Notes under the pieces: generated by a model
The model's input: only the letters and a program-made list of their open reading frames with translations
Databases searched by the model: none
Told to the model about the DNA's origin: nothing
Shown: piece after piece, positions 16,985-25,633 of the stretch
Layout: each line of letters begins with the position of its first letter
Position numbering within the stretch: the first letter of the stretch is position 1
Program-made: the position numbers and the translations under genes
Source: QKMZ01 sp012965515
GTDB taxonomy: Bacteria; Cyanobacteriota; Vampirovibrionia; Obscuribacterales; Obscuribacteraceae
NCBI GenBank assembly: GCA_937879965.1
Contig: CALFMP010000037.1
Location: 496,001-560,000 of the forward strand
Direction of reading: 5' to 3'
Length of the DNA: 64,000 nucleotides

Positions 16985-17782
16985 ATGGCTGAAGAAACAA
17001 TCCTTTTGACAGAAATTAAAAACGGCGTCGGCATTATCACATTGAACCGCCCCGACAAACTGAATTCGTTTACTGACGAATTGACCTTCAGACTGCAAGA
17101 CGCGTTGAAAGAAATGGAGAAATCCAAAGACGTCAAAGCGATCGTTATCACTGGTGCTGGTCGTGGATTCTGTGCAGGACAAGACTTGCAAAGCCGCAGC
17201 ATCAGTCACGAAGAAGGTGTACGCCCATCACTCGGTGATTCGATCCGCCGCCGCTACAATCCAATCATCACAAAAATCCGCAGAATGGAAAAACCAATCA
17301 TCGCGGCTGTCAATGGTGTCGCTGCCGGTGCAGGTGCATCACTCGCATTTGCTTGCGACTACCGCATCGTTGCAGAAGGAGTTAGCTTCATTCAATCATT
17401 CACCAAAGTTGGTCTTGTACCTGACTCCGGCGCAACCTTCTTGCTGCCCCGCTTGATCGGCGCAACTCGCGCCTTCGATCTTATGCTCTCAGCCGACAAA
17501 CTGGAAGCGAAGGAAGCTCTGGAACTCGGAGCGATCAATAAAATAGTGGCAGCAGATGCACTGATGAAAGAAGCGACTGAACTGGCTGAGAAGCTGGCAA
17601 AGGGACCGACCAAAGCATTTGCACTCACCAAGCGCGCTGTCAACAGATCGATGTTCTGCGACCTTGAAGAACTTCTGGAATACGAAGCACAACTTCAAGA
17701 AATCGCCGGGCGTTCAGATGACTTCGCCGAAGGTGTAAAAGCATTCGTCGAAAAGCGCACCCCCGCGTACACCGGCAAGTAA
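16985..17782 (+). CDS. enoyl-CoA hydratase/isomerase, PaaG-like
   Basis: 265-residue crotonase of the PaaG type. PaaG isomerises ring-1,2-epoxyphenylacetyl-CoA to the oxepin, or shifts enoyl double bonds. Typical PaaG features are RGFCAGQDL, VAAGAGASLAFACDY (Gly/Ala in place of the first Glu) and SFTKVGLVPDSGAT, in which the Asp of VPDSG is the family's catalytic acid. It follows the hydratase after 126 bases containing a REP-like hairpin. No epoxidase (paaABCDE) or paaZ gene is in the window, so a general isomerase role in fatty or aryl acid oxidation is equally likely. Confidence 0.88.
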   Translation: MAEETILLTEIKNGVGIITLNRPDKLNSFTDELTFRLQDALKEMEKSKDVKAIVITGAGRGFCAGQDLQSRSISHEEGVRPSLGDSIRRRYNPIITKIRRMEKPIIAAVNGVAAGAGASLAFACDYRIVAEGVSFIQSFTKVGLVPDSGATFLLPRLIGATRAFDLMLSADKLEAKEALELGAINKIVAADALMKEATELAEKLAKGPTKAFALTKRAVNRSMFCDLEELLEYEAQLQEIAGRSDDFAEGVKAFVEKRTPAYTGK

Positions 17783-17789
17783 GAAACTC

Positions 17790-17816
17790 TAGAGGCGACG
17801 CCATGCTAGACCTCTA
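17790..17816. repeat. degenerate REP-like hairpin
   Basis: TAGAGG ... CCTCTA arms enclosing CGACGCCATGC, which is shared with the full copy immediately downstream. Looks like a diverged or rearranged copy of the same element. Confidence 0.4.
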
Positions 17817-17820
17817 TACG

Positions 17821-17850
17821 TAGGGGCGACGCCATGCGTCGCCCGGTTTT
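17821..17850 (+). terminator. REP-like palindrome copy 3, terminator-like
   Basis: Perfect 9-bp stem GGGCGACGC, loop CAT, GCGTCGCCC, then GGTTTT. The T-run makes it a plausible rho-independent terminator for the acyl-CoA cluster. It is also the best copy of the dispersed palindrome found at 6200 and 16866. Confidence 0.6.
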
Positions 17851-17887
17851 AAGAAGTGGTGGGTTTTACTCTCCAGAGGAGCAACCA

Positions 17888-18385
17888 GTGCACAAGGAAA
17901 AGCTTGGACGACCTATCATTGCGTCGATCATAAGCGTAGTTATCTTCCACGCTGGCTGCATTGCGCAAACAAAACTTCAGCAATCAGCGAATAACCTGAC
18001 TTTAAATGAAGTTTCCTGGCTTGCAGGGAAGTGGAAATCAAAAAACGAGAATCCAAGTTTTGAAGAACATTGGATGACACCCCATGATGGCTGCATGGTG
18101 GGGATGGGTCGCGAGACCAGCGGCAAGAAGATGGCGTTCTTCGAGTATTTGCGAATCGAGCAAAGAGAGGACGGTCTCTTCTACGTCGCACAACCTCGCG
18201 GAAAGTCACCGACCGATTTCAAACTAACAACGAAAACTAGTTCATCGCTCAAGTTCGAAAATCCGCAGCACGATTTCCCGAAGACCATCGAGTACGAGAA
18301 ACGTCCCAATAATTCGCTACTCGTGCGCGTTTCCGGCGACGACACGAAGGAAAAATCCTTTCAGCACATATTGTTCAAGTTTTAG
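17888..18385 (+). CDS. exported DUF6265-like protein
   Basis: Protein of about 165 residues resembling the DUF6265 family: LAGKWKSKNENPSFEEHWM, then GRETSGKKMAFFEYLRI, LFYVAQPRGKSPTDF and FENPQHDFPKTIEY are the family's characteristic blocks (lipocalin-like beta barrel, function unknown). The N-terminus is a signal sequence, possibly a lipoprotein signal with Cys in VIFHAGC, although the lipobox is poor. GTG 17888 is chosen because GAGGAG lies 6 bases upstream. The frame extends to 17834, inside the REP-like hairpin. Its stop overlaps the convergent TPR gene stop by 4 bases. Confidence 0.8.
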   Translation: MHKEKLGRPIIASIISVVIFHAGCIAQTKLQQSANNLTLNEVSWLAGKWKSKNENPSFEEHWMTPHDGCMVGMGRETSGKKMAFFEYLRIEQREDGLFYVAQPRGKSPTDFKLTTKTSSSLKFENPQHDFPKTIEYEKRPNNSLLVRVSGDDTKEKSFQHILFKF

Positions 18386-19410
18386 AAACCAGATTCGTGC
18401 GGAGCAAGTTGCTGCTGCTCTTCCTGTTTCTGTTCCGCTTGCTGCTGTTGGCGCATATAAGCAGAAGGCGCGGGCGCTTGCGGCGCAGCTTGAGTCGGTT
18501 GGAGCATTTGTTCTAACATCGCGATTCTTTGCATAACTGCAGAGGTTCTCTTCTGTTCGTTGCAGGTGCGGCAAAACTCTTTGTACTCTTTAATCGCCGA
18601 CGAGATGTGGCGCTCCTGGTCGAACATCATGGCTAGATTCAAGTGCGCTTCGGAATTGTCTTTGTTGATGCTCAGTGTTCTATGGAAATCTTCCAGGGCT
18701 CGCTGGTGATCGCCTAATGCCAGAAGGCACTTGCCTCGACTGGTGTAGAGCGTTTCTTCATCTAGCCCTTTGAGAGTTCTTTCGCTCTCGAGCATCTGGG
18801 AAAACTGCTCGATTGCGGCCGGCCAGCGTTTTGCCCACATGAGCATGTCTGCATAATTCATCCACGCTTCAGTGTAGGTCCAGGGGCGCTCACCAAGAGC
18901 TTGCAGGAACCAACCGACGGCGCCATCGTACTCGTTTCTTGCTTTGGAAACCAAACCGTACAAGTTGTACGCCTTCGGGCATTGTCCTTGATAGGCTGCC
19001 AGTGCGTTTCTCGCCTCGTCTTCAGCCTCGGCCAGGCGATTGTTGCGCAGATATATGTGTCCAAGGTGAATGTGCGCTTCCCACGTGGGGCCGACGGCCT
19101 GCTCGAAGTACTTTTTGAACGCTTCAATCGCCTTTGTGTCTTCCAATTTGACCATGTAGGTCACACCCAGCCAGTACCAGGACTGAGGCATATACTCGTT
19201 GCGCGCGAAGTAGATAGATTGCTTGAAGGCATCAACCGCGCCTTCATAGTCTTTACCCTTGTACTTTTTGATGCCGATGTCGTACTGCTCTTCGGACGGC
19301 AGAACGTGTCCCTTGCCGCGCTCCGACCTGGCGTCGCAGGGGCTGACCAGGTTGACAGAAAGGCAGAGAAGAAGGGTAAATGCAAGCGTTGCTTTATGCA
19401 CTTTGTCCAA
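18382..19410 (-). CDS. exported TPR protein
   Basis: 342-residue protein with a signal peptide (LAFTLLLCLSVNLVSP, cleavage near DARS) followed by about seven TPR units (for example EQYDIGIKKYKGKDYEGAV, AEAWMNYADM, YTSRGKCLLALGDHQRAL). It ends in a Pro/Ala and Gln-rich tail (YMRQQQQAEQKQEEQQQ). The start is TTG 19410 with AAGG upstream, only 6 bases after the ligA stop, so it is probably translated from the ligA transcript. Likely a periplasmic scaffold. Partner unknown. Confidence 0.82.
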   Translation of the reverse strand: MDKVHKATLAFTLLLCLSVNLVSPCDARSERGKGHVLPSEEQYDIGIKKYKGKDYEGAVDAFKQSIYFARNEYMPQSWYWLGVTYMVKLEDTKAIEAFKKYFEQAVGPTWEAHIHLGHIYLRNNRLAEAEDEARNALAAYQGQCPKAYNLYGLVSKARNEYDGAVGWFLQALGERPWTYTEAWMNYADMLMWAKRWPAAIEQFSQMLESERTLKGLDEETLYTSRGKCLLALGDHQRALEDFHRTLSINKDNSEAHLNLAMMFDQERHISSAIKEYKEFCRTCNEQKRTSAVMQRIAMLEQMLQPTQAAPQAPAPSAYMRQQQQAEQKQEEQQQLAPHESGF

Positions 19411-19416
19411 TTGGCC

Positions 19417-21531
19417 TTAGACTCCCATCATTTCCTTAAATTGGGCCTCATCAAGAACTGTTATACCAAGTTCTTGTGCTTTTGCCAGTTTTGACCCAGC
19501 GCTGGCTCCAGCCACGACAAAATCGGTCTTCTTCGAAACCGAGCCTGAAGCTTTGCCGCCCCTTTCTTTGATCAATTTTTCTGCCTGAGCGCGGTCCAGC
19601 GTTTCCATTGTTCCAGTGAGAACAAACACCTTCCCTGTCAGGGTTTTCTCAATTGCTGCTCTTGCACTGATTTCGCTTTCACTTACTTGCATCTGGACTC
19701 CCAAACCGCGCAGGTCTGAGAGCAATTTCTTCGTCAAATCACTCTGAAAAAATTCGACGACAGACTGAGCAATTGCCGGTCCCATGCCGTCTATGGCAAG
19801 GATATCTTCCTGAGTGGCACTTTCCAATTTCTCAATCGACATAAAGTGATCGGCTAATACTTCAGCGCCGGATGCACCAATGTGGCGAATTCCGAGAGCA
19901 TGGATGAAATTCGGAAATGGTCGAGTTTTAGATTCTTCGAGGGCGGAAAGAACGTTTTCAATCCACTTGGTTCCTTGCTTTTCCTTTCCTGCTTCACCGC
20001 TCTTTTTGTCTTTCCACCTCAGTTGCTTGAGTTTCTCCGCATCCAAACGATAGAGATCTGCCACATCCTTGACCAAGTCCTGATCGACAAGCAAATCGAC
20101 CAGCACTTCGCCAACGCCCTCAATGTCCATAGCATCGCGACTGGCGAAGTGCTCGATGCGACGCTTCGTTTGGGTAGGGCAACCGTAAGTATTGGGGCAG
20201 CGAAATGCAACTTCATCGCCTGTGCGCTCGAGTGCATGATTGCAAACGGGACAGGTAGTCGGATATTCAAATGGAACACTATTTGGTTTTCTCTTTTCGA
20301 GTTTTACCGAGAGAACCTCAGGAATGATCTCTCCGGCTTTACGCACGAGAACAGTGTCTCCGACGCGCACATCTAGACGGCGAATCTGGTCGGCGTTGTG
20401 CAAGCTGGCACGCTTAACTGTCGTTCCCGCCAGTTTCACCGGTGCCAAGTGTGCGACTGGAGTAACTGCTCCAGTTCTTCCCACGTCGAATTGAATGTCT
20501 TCCAGCAACGTTTCCGCCTCTTCTGGCGGATACTTGAAGGCAATAGCCCAGCGTGGGCTATGAGATGTTGCGCCTAAGGCGTTCCACAACGAACGCTGAT
20601 CGAGTTTTACAACAACACCATCGGTTTGATAGTCCAAAGAGTGCCGTTTGCTGTCGATTTCGCGACAGAATGCTTTCACTTCCTCGATGCCGAGGGCGAC
20701 TCTGCTGTGTGATTCGGTGGGGAAACCGAGCAGCTTCAACAGTTCCAATTCTGAGAAGTGATTGGGAGGATCGCTCATCTCTTTGTCAGTTATGAAAGCA
20801 GAGTAGAGAAAGATGGCGAGTTTTCGCTTTGCTGTATTGCGCGGATTCTTTTGACGCAGCGAACCACTGGCCGCATTCCTGGGATTGGCGAATGTCGCAT
20901 CACCTTCATCAGAAAGCGCTTCATTCAGTTCAGTAAAACTGCTGACCGGCATGTAGACTTCGCCACGAACTTCCAGCAGCTCGGGAACTCTGAGCGCGCC
21001 GCCCGAATACGTGTCTGACTGCGCCTTCAATTCCTTAGGCAGAACGGAGATAGTTTTCAAATTGAGGGTAACGTCTTCACCAATTTCTCCATTACCCCTG
21101 GTGGCACCTTCGACAAACTTTCCGTCTCTGTAAGTTAATGCAATCGACAATCCGTCGATCTTAAGCTCGCAAACGTATCTCAGCTGTTTAAGCTGTTCTT
21201 CGTCCAATTCCAAACCGCGACCGAGGCGTTCTTCCCACTTATCTAAATCTTCTTCCGACATTGCGTTGGCAAGACTGAGAAGTGGAATGCGATGTTTTAC
21301 CTGGCGAAATTCAGTCGATGGCGCAGCGCCAACTTTCTGTGTTGGACTGTCGGCGGAAAAGTGCTCTGGATGGTCCTTCTCAAGCTGTTCCAGCTTGTGG
21401 AACAAATCATCGAACTCGGCATCGGAAATCTCAGGTTGATCCAACACGTAATACTGAAAGCGGTGATGCTCCACTTCATTTCTGAGGTTTTCTATTGTTT
21501 CACGGACGTCGAGATTCAATTGCTTCTTCAC
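19417..21531 (-). CDS. ligA: NAD-dependent DNA ligase LigA
   Basis: Joins nicks in duplex DNA during replication and repair, using NAD+. All domains are present in order: N-terminal Ia helices (YYVLDQPEISDAEFDDLF), the adenylation domain with the AMP-accepting Lys in CELKIDGLS, nucleotide motifs RGNGEIGEDVT and EVRGEVYMP, OB fold, four-Cys zinc finger (CPVCNHALER ... CPNTYGC), helix-hairpin-helix region and a C-terminal BRCT domain (GKVFVLTGTM). GTG 21531 (about 704 residues, starting KKQLNLDVRETIE) is preferred. The upstream in-frame ATG at 21582 lies inside the stem of the thiolase terminator and so is unlikely to be used. Confidence 0.97.
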   Translation of the reverse strand: MKKQLNLDVRETIENLRNEVEHHRFQYYVLDQPEISDAEFDDLFHKLEQLEKDHPEHFSADSPTQKVGAAPSTEFRQVKHRIPLLSLANAMSEEDLDKWEERLGRGLELDEEQLKQLRYVCELKIDGLSIALTYRDGKFVEGATRGNGEIGEDVTLNLKTISVLPKELKAQSDTYSGGALRVPELLEVRGEVYMPVSSFTELNEALSDEGDATFANPRNAASGSLRQKNPRNTAKRKLAIFLYSAFITDKEMSDPPNHFSELELLKLLGFPTESHSRVALGIEEVKAFCREIDSKRHSLDYQTDGVVVKLDQRSLWNALGATSHSPRWAIAFKYPPEEAETLLEDIQFDVGRTGAVTPVAHLAPVKLAGTTVKRASLHNADQIRRLDVRVGDTVLVRKAGEIIPEVLSVKLEKRKPNSVPFEYPTTCPVCNHALERTGDEVAFRCPNTYGCPTQTKRRIEHFASRDAMDIEGVGEVLVDLLVDQDLVKDVADLYRLDAEKLKQLRWKDKKSGEAGKEKQGTKWIENVLSALEESKTRPFPNFIHALGIRHIGASGAEVLADHFMSIEKLESATQEDILAIDGMGPAIAQSVVEFFQSDLTKKLLSDLRGLGVQMQVSESEISARAAIEKTLTGKVFVLTGTMETLDRAQAEKLIKERGGKASGSVSKKTDFVVAGASAGSKLAKAQELGITVLDEAQFKEMMGV

Positions 21532-21552
21532 CGAAAACACCCCATCAAAAGA

Positions 21553-21590
21553 AAACAGGTATGAGACTCCTGCGAATCTCATACCTGTTT
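21553..21590 (-). terminator. rho-independent terminator after the thiolase gene
   Basis: Perfect 14-bp stem (AAACAGGTATGAGA / TCTCATACCTGTTT) with a 10-base loop. On the minus strand it is followed by TCTTTTGAT. It lies 13 bases after the thiolase stop and about 20 bases before the ligA start, so ligA needs read-through or its own promoter in the short remaining gap. Confidence 0.88.
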
Positions 21591-21602
21591 CAAGCTTTCA
21601 GA

Positions 21603-22796
21603 CTATTCGAGACCTTCGCGAGAAAGGATGACAGCATCACCTTGTGCGGTGCCCGAGCAGATTGCAGCTGCGCCCAGTTTGGCGCCGCGCTTCTTCATTT
21701 CCATTGCCAGAGTCAATAGGATACGGGCACCGCTAGCGCCGATCGGGTGACCGAGAGCAATAGCACCGCCGTTTACGTTTACCTTCTCTTCCGGAATTCC
21801 GAGCATGCGCATTGATTTCAAAGCAACCGATGCGAAGGCTTCATTGATTTCCATCAAGTCGAGATCTTTGGCTTCCAGACCAGCTTTCTTGAGAGCCTTC
21901 TCAGTAGCCAATGCTGGAGTCGTTGCCAGGTAAGGAACATCTTGTCCGATGGAAGCGTGTGAAACAATTTTTGCAAGCGGCTTCAAACCGAGTTCTTTAG
22001 CCTTGTCAGCACTCATGATGAGAAGCACAGCGGCTCCGTCGTTGACGCCGGGCGCATTACCTGCGGTGACAGTCCCTTTGTCGTAGAAGACAGGCTTCAA
22101 CTTTGCCAGCGCTTCCAAGTTTGTGTCAGCGCGCGGACCTTCGTCAGCCGAGATGCTCTTCTCTTCTTTGCCCTTCTTTACGGATACGGGCAAGATTTCG
22201 TCGTTGAAACGACCTTCCTTAATTGCTTCAAGAGACTTGAGGTGGCTTCTCAACGCCCATGCATCTTGATCTTCACGAGTGATTCCGAACTCTTCTGCCA
22301 CCTTGGCGCCATGAACGGCCATGTGGACATTCTGAACCGGGCATTCCAAACCGTCATGAATCATAGAGTCCTGGAATTGAACATGACCCATACGCTTGCC
22401 GAAGCGGGCCGCATTTGCGTCTACAAAATAGGGTGCCTGGCTCATCGACTCCATGCCACCGGCGATAATGATTTCGCCGTCGTTGGCGCGAATTCTCAGA
22501 TCTCCGAGTGTGACTGCGCGCATACCGGAGGCGCAGACCTTGTTGATGGTGGTGGATTCACAAGTGTTGGGAAGACCGGCCTTGAGAAGCGCTTGGCGAG
22601 ATGGAATTTGCCCGCAACCGGCTTGAACTACTTGACCAAGGATAACTTCGTCGACAGCCTCGCCCTTGAGCTTGTTGCGCTTGACCAGCTCTGCGATCAG
22701 GTTGGCAGCCAGATCCACTGCCGACACCGTGCTCAGCCCGCCGCCGAGCTTTCCGAATGGGGTGCGCAAACCATCTACGATTACAGTCTCAACCAT
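21603..22796 (-). CDS. acetyl-CoA C-acyltransferase (thiolase)
   Basis: 397-residue thiolase of the AtoB/FadA/PaaJ family, condensing two acetyl-CoA or cleaving 3-ketoacyl-CoA. The nucleophilic Cys is in NKVCASGMRAVTLG (about residue 88), the His motif is GGAIALGHPIGASGARI and the second Cys lies in AAICSGTAQGDA. In most relatives the last block is C-GGG-G-G, so CSGTAQG is a variant. GAGGAT precedes the ATG. With the crotonases at 15-18 kb it could finish a beta-oxidation-like route, although it is on the other strand. Substrate direction is not resolvable. Confidence 0.93.
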   Translation of the reverse strand: MVETVIVDGLRTPFGKLGGGLSTVSAVDLAANLIAELVKRNKLKGEAVDEVILGQVVQAGCGQIPSRQALLKAGLPNTCESTTINKVCASGMRAVTLGDLRIRANDGEIIIAGGMESMSQAPYFVDANAARFGKRMGHVQFQDSMIHDGLECPVQNVHMAVHGAKVAEEFGITREDQDAWALRSHLKSLEAIKEGRFNDEILPVSVKKGKEEKSISADEGPRADTNLEALAKLKPVFYDKGTVTAGNAPGVNDGAAVLLIMSADKAKELGLKPLAKIVSHASIGQDVPYLATTPALATEKALKKAGLEAKDLDLMEINEAFASVALKSMRMLGIPEEKVNVNGGAIALGHPIGASGARILLTLAMEMKKRGAKLGAAAICSGTAQGDAVILSREGLE

Positions 22797-23104
22797 TTTC
22801 AGCGATCCTCTCGAGTAAATGCAGCCTCGCCGCTGTCATTAGCACGTCGGCGAGTCAGTTAAATCGTACATTTCATGAAGGCTAAACCTTGAACCTATCA
22901 CTATTTGTTCAATTTCCGGAGAAGCTTCTGACAAGAATGCAGGTTCTCTCTATTAAATACGGGTATAGATACCAAGAGAGGGTAGTTTCACTGAGAGCTT
23001 TCCTCATCACCATGCCGGAACTAGGTATTATTTAGAAAGCCCAAAAGGCGCTACACGCTCAAGACTGCCAGGTCTCAGCTACACCCAAAAGGAAGGACCA
23101 TACA
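22797..23104. other. divergent intergenic region
   Basis: 308 bases between the thiolase (minus) and the RDD protein (plus), with no coding frame. AT-rich stretches around 22950-22975 (CTATTAAATACGGGTATAG) may hold promoter -10 boxes but no confident -35/-10 pair was found. AAGGA before 23105 is the ribosome-binding site of the RDD gene. Confidence 0.5.
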
Positions 23105-23938
23105 ATGAAATCCTTTGGCAACCGAGGAGGTGGCCCGGAGAAGCAGCCTGGTAGACCTATGGGCCGACCGCAGCCAGGGCAGCGCCCCAACAATCGTGGC
23201 TATACCAACGAGAATTATCAGCAGGATGAAAACCAGTATCCTGCCCCGTTTCCTAATCAACAGGGGATGCAGGGTCAAGGACAATGGCAAGGGCAAGGTC
23301 AGGGTCAGCAATGGCAAGGTCAAAACCAAGACCAATGGCAAGACCACTACCAAGATCAGGGCGACCAGGAAAGCAGCGCTGCTGTTCGCGTTGAGCCAGG
23401 CAAGCGCGCCGGTGCTTTGCTCATCGACTTTGTGTGCGCCTATTTTATCGGTGTGCTTTTGGCAGTACCCATGACATTCATTCCGTTTTTGGGCCAGTTC
23501 TTCAACACATCATTCGTCATGCCGTTGGTGCTGCTTTTCAGAGATTGCTTCTTCCGCGGACGTGGCTTTGGCAAAAATCTAATGGGATTGCAAGTGGTTG
23601 ATGCCAGGACTGGCCAACCTTGCACTTTGGTTCAGTCCTTCAAGCGCAACATCATTCTTTGCGCGCCGTACATTGTTCTTTTGCTTGCAAATGTCATCTC
23701 AAATATCTTGCAACTGGCGAATCTGCCTTTCCCCTGGTGGCAAACAGCTCACAAGATGGTGCACGACTCGCTCATTGGCTTGATTCAAATTGTCGGCATG
23801 ATTTACATTGCGGTCGTCTTGCCGATGGAATGTTATCGAGCCTGGAAACGTCCGGACAGCTTAAGGAAAGGCGATGAATTCGCCGGAACCATGGTAGTAG
23901 AGGCGGGTATGGACTTTTCCAACCCCTTGCCAAGGTAG
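23105..23938 (+). CDS. RDD family membrane protein with Gln/Gly-rich N-terminus
   Basis: 277 residues. Residues 1-95 are disordered, first Pro/Arg/Gly-rich and then a run of GQGQWQGQ-type repeats (about 50-90). Residues about 97-260 are an RDD domain: PGKRAGALLIDFV opens it with the conserved Arg and Asp, FRDCFFRGRGFGKNLMGLQV carries the second conserved Asp, and there are about four membrane helices. RDD proteins include ion exporters and unknowns. The charged tail may be cytoplasmic. Good ribosome-binding site AAGGA. The Q-rich extension is not typical of the family. Confidence 0.85.
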   Translation: MKSFGNRGGGPEKQPGRPMGRPQPGQRPNNRGYTNENYQQDENQYPAPFPNQQGMQGQGQWQGQGQGQQWQGQNQDQWQDHYQDQGDQESSAAVRVEPGKRAGALLIDFVCAYFIGVLLAVPMTFIPFLGQFFNTSFVMPLVLLFRDCFFRGRGFGKNLMGLQVVDARTGQPCTLVQSFKRNIILCAPYIVLLLANVISNILQLANLPFPWWQTAHKMVHDSLIGLIQIVGMIYIAVVLPMECYRAWKRPDSLRKGDEFAGTMVVEAGMDFSNPLPR

Positions 23939-24081
23939 GAACTAATCTCAGATACGTTAGTCAAGCAGCGGCAAGGGCTTAACAAGCTGGCAAGCCATGA
24001 CCATTAATTGCTACCATTTATCCTGCAATTTCTAGCTGCCCACCAATTTAAGTGGACTGCCGATACCTTTCGAACTAACTT

Positions 24082-25590
24082 ATGACGTCAGTGACACACA
24101 AAACAGCCTATCTTTGGGGCCCGGTATCCAGTTTTTCTGGACCGCTTGCGGCGACGTTGGTGACGCGCGGCTGGACTGTGCATATTCCGACAAAGTCATC
24201 ACTGAATCTCTTTAGCTTGTCGCCTCTCGATTTGCGCTCTTCAGCACGAGGAGCATTGGAACAAGCTTTTGGCGGACGCGAGCGCTTTCGCATGTTCCAA
24301 GACAGAATCAAGTTTATCGATCAAGCAGAAGGTGCCAAACAGGGCACCGCATATGATGCTGTAATTTTCTGCGGACTGCCTCCAAACTTCGATGAACCGA
24401 GGGTGCCGAGAGCCCCTTGGGCAGCCACGGAACTACCGGCGCTCCTTAAGTATTTCAAGGAACAGCCCATCTTTGTTGTCTCTTCCATTTGGGGCGGCGT
24501 GCAAGCGGACGGCGTCGTTCCGGAAGAATGCGAATTCGAACGCCGCAAACCAACAAGCCACTTTGAGAGCATTTGCCAACAGTACGAAAACAAGGTCATG
24601 GAGGCGCTCGAGAAGTCGGAAGCACCATGGTATTTGATTCGCCTGCCTTTAATCGCACCAGATTCTCAATCGGCGGACTTTGTGAACTACTCGGGACCCC
24701 TCACTCTTATTAGAGAGTTGGCGCTGGTTCACAAACACTTCGAGTCGAAGAACAATAACAACAACAATCGCGAACAAGGCGACTTGAAAGTTTCCTACAA
24801 TCCGGACTACACGCTCTGGTTCTCACCTTCCGACCAAGTGGTGAACACTTTCTGCAGATATCTTGAAGATGAATCAAGACCGCGTGTTCTCAATTTGGTT
24901 TCCACTGAAGCGACTTTGAACCGTGAATGGCTCTCTGCTCTGGCTTCGGAAATGGGCTTCAATGGTGTGGTTGAAAGCGAGAAAGATTCGCTGAACCTGC
25001 CCGGCGTCTTGCGCAAAATGCTCAACGACAATTTGCAGGTAAAAACCAGAAACCTGTTCGAAGTCGCAGGACGATATGGAATCCCGCGGGCAAGAATCGA
25101 CAATCAATATTTCCACAATGTCGCTGAAAAAGCAGAGCTAACCGGCTGGGGAGTTCCTCAAGACAAGGAAAAGAGAAAGCTTTTCAAGTTTACAGAACGC
25201 CTGGCAGCATATTACTTCGAAGAATTCATTCCGCTCCATTTCGACGAAGGACTCTTGAAGCGTGCCACCTCCAACGGTACCACCATCGGATTTATCATCA
25301 AGGATGCCGACGGTCTAGGTTGGATTTTGCGAGCACGCAAGGGCAAAGCTGTAGTTGAACGCTTCGACCCTGAAGACGAGCGTCCGCGCATCTGTTTCCA
25401 CCTCACATCTAAAACTATGTCGCAGATGATTCAGAGCAAATTACCGATGCATCGCGCATTGCTTTTGAGAGAAATCGAAGTGGAAGGACCCCTGCTCCAT
25501 GCACTCAAAGTTGCAAATACGATCGAGCAGTTCCTCAAAGAACATCCGCTGGCAGAACAGCAGATTCTAGAACTGCAAGAAGCGCACTAA
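24082..25590 (+). CDS. Rossmann-fold epimerase-like protein fused to an SCP2-like domain
   Basis: 502 residues. The N-terminal 300 residues look like an extended SDR/NAD-epimerase fold (YLWGPVSSFSGPLAATLVTR, AYDAVIFCGLPP, IFVVSSIWGG, WYLIRLPLIAP), but the canonical GxxGxxG loop is replaced by GPVSSFSG and no clear YxxxK is seen, so catalysis is uncertain. An Asn run (KNNNNNNRE) interrupts the domain near 225. The C-terminal 110 residues resemble an SCP2 sterol-carrier domain (WILRARKGKAVVERFDPE, then EVEGPLLHALKVANTIEQF). No ribosome-binding site is seen before the ATG. A lipid-related reductase or carrier role is inference. Confidence 0.72.
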   Translation: MTSVTHKTAYLWGPVSSFSGPLAATLVTRGWTVHIPTKSSLNLFSLSPLDLRSSARGALEQAFGGRERFRMFQDRIKFIDQAEGAKQGTAYDAVIFCGLPPNFDEPRVPRAPWAATELPALLKYFKEQPIFVVSSIWGGVQADGVVPEECEFERRKPTSHFESICQQYENKVMEALEKSEAPWYLIRLPLIAPDSQSADFVNYSGPLTLIRELALVHKHFESKNNNNNNREQGDLKVSYNPDYTLWFSPSDQVVNTFCRYLEDESRPRVLNLVSTEATLNREWLSALASEMGFNGVVESEKDSLNLPGVLRKMLNDNLQVKTRNLFEVAGRYGIPRARIDNQYFHNVAEKAELTGWGVPQDKEKRKLFKFTERLAAYYFEEFIPLHFDEGLLKRATSNGTTIGFIIKDADGLGWILRARKGKAVVERFDPEDERPRICFHLTSKTMSQMIQSKLPMHRALLLREIEVEGPLLHALKVANTIEQFLKEHPLAEQQILELQEAH

Positions 25591-25633
25591 GATCGCAAAT
25601 TCACTCCTATCGGCGGGGGACTAATTAACGTAG

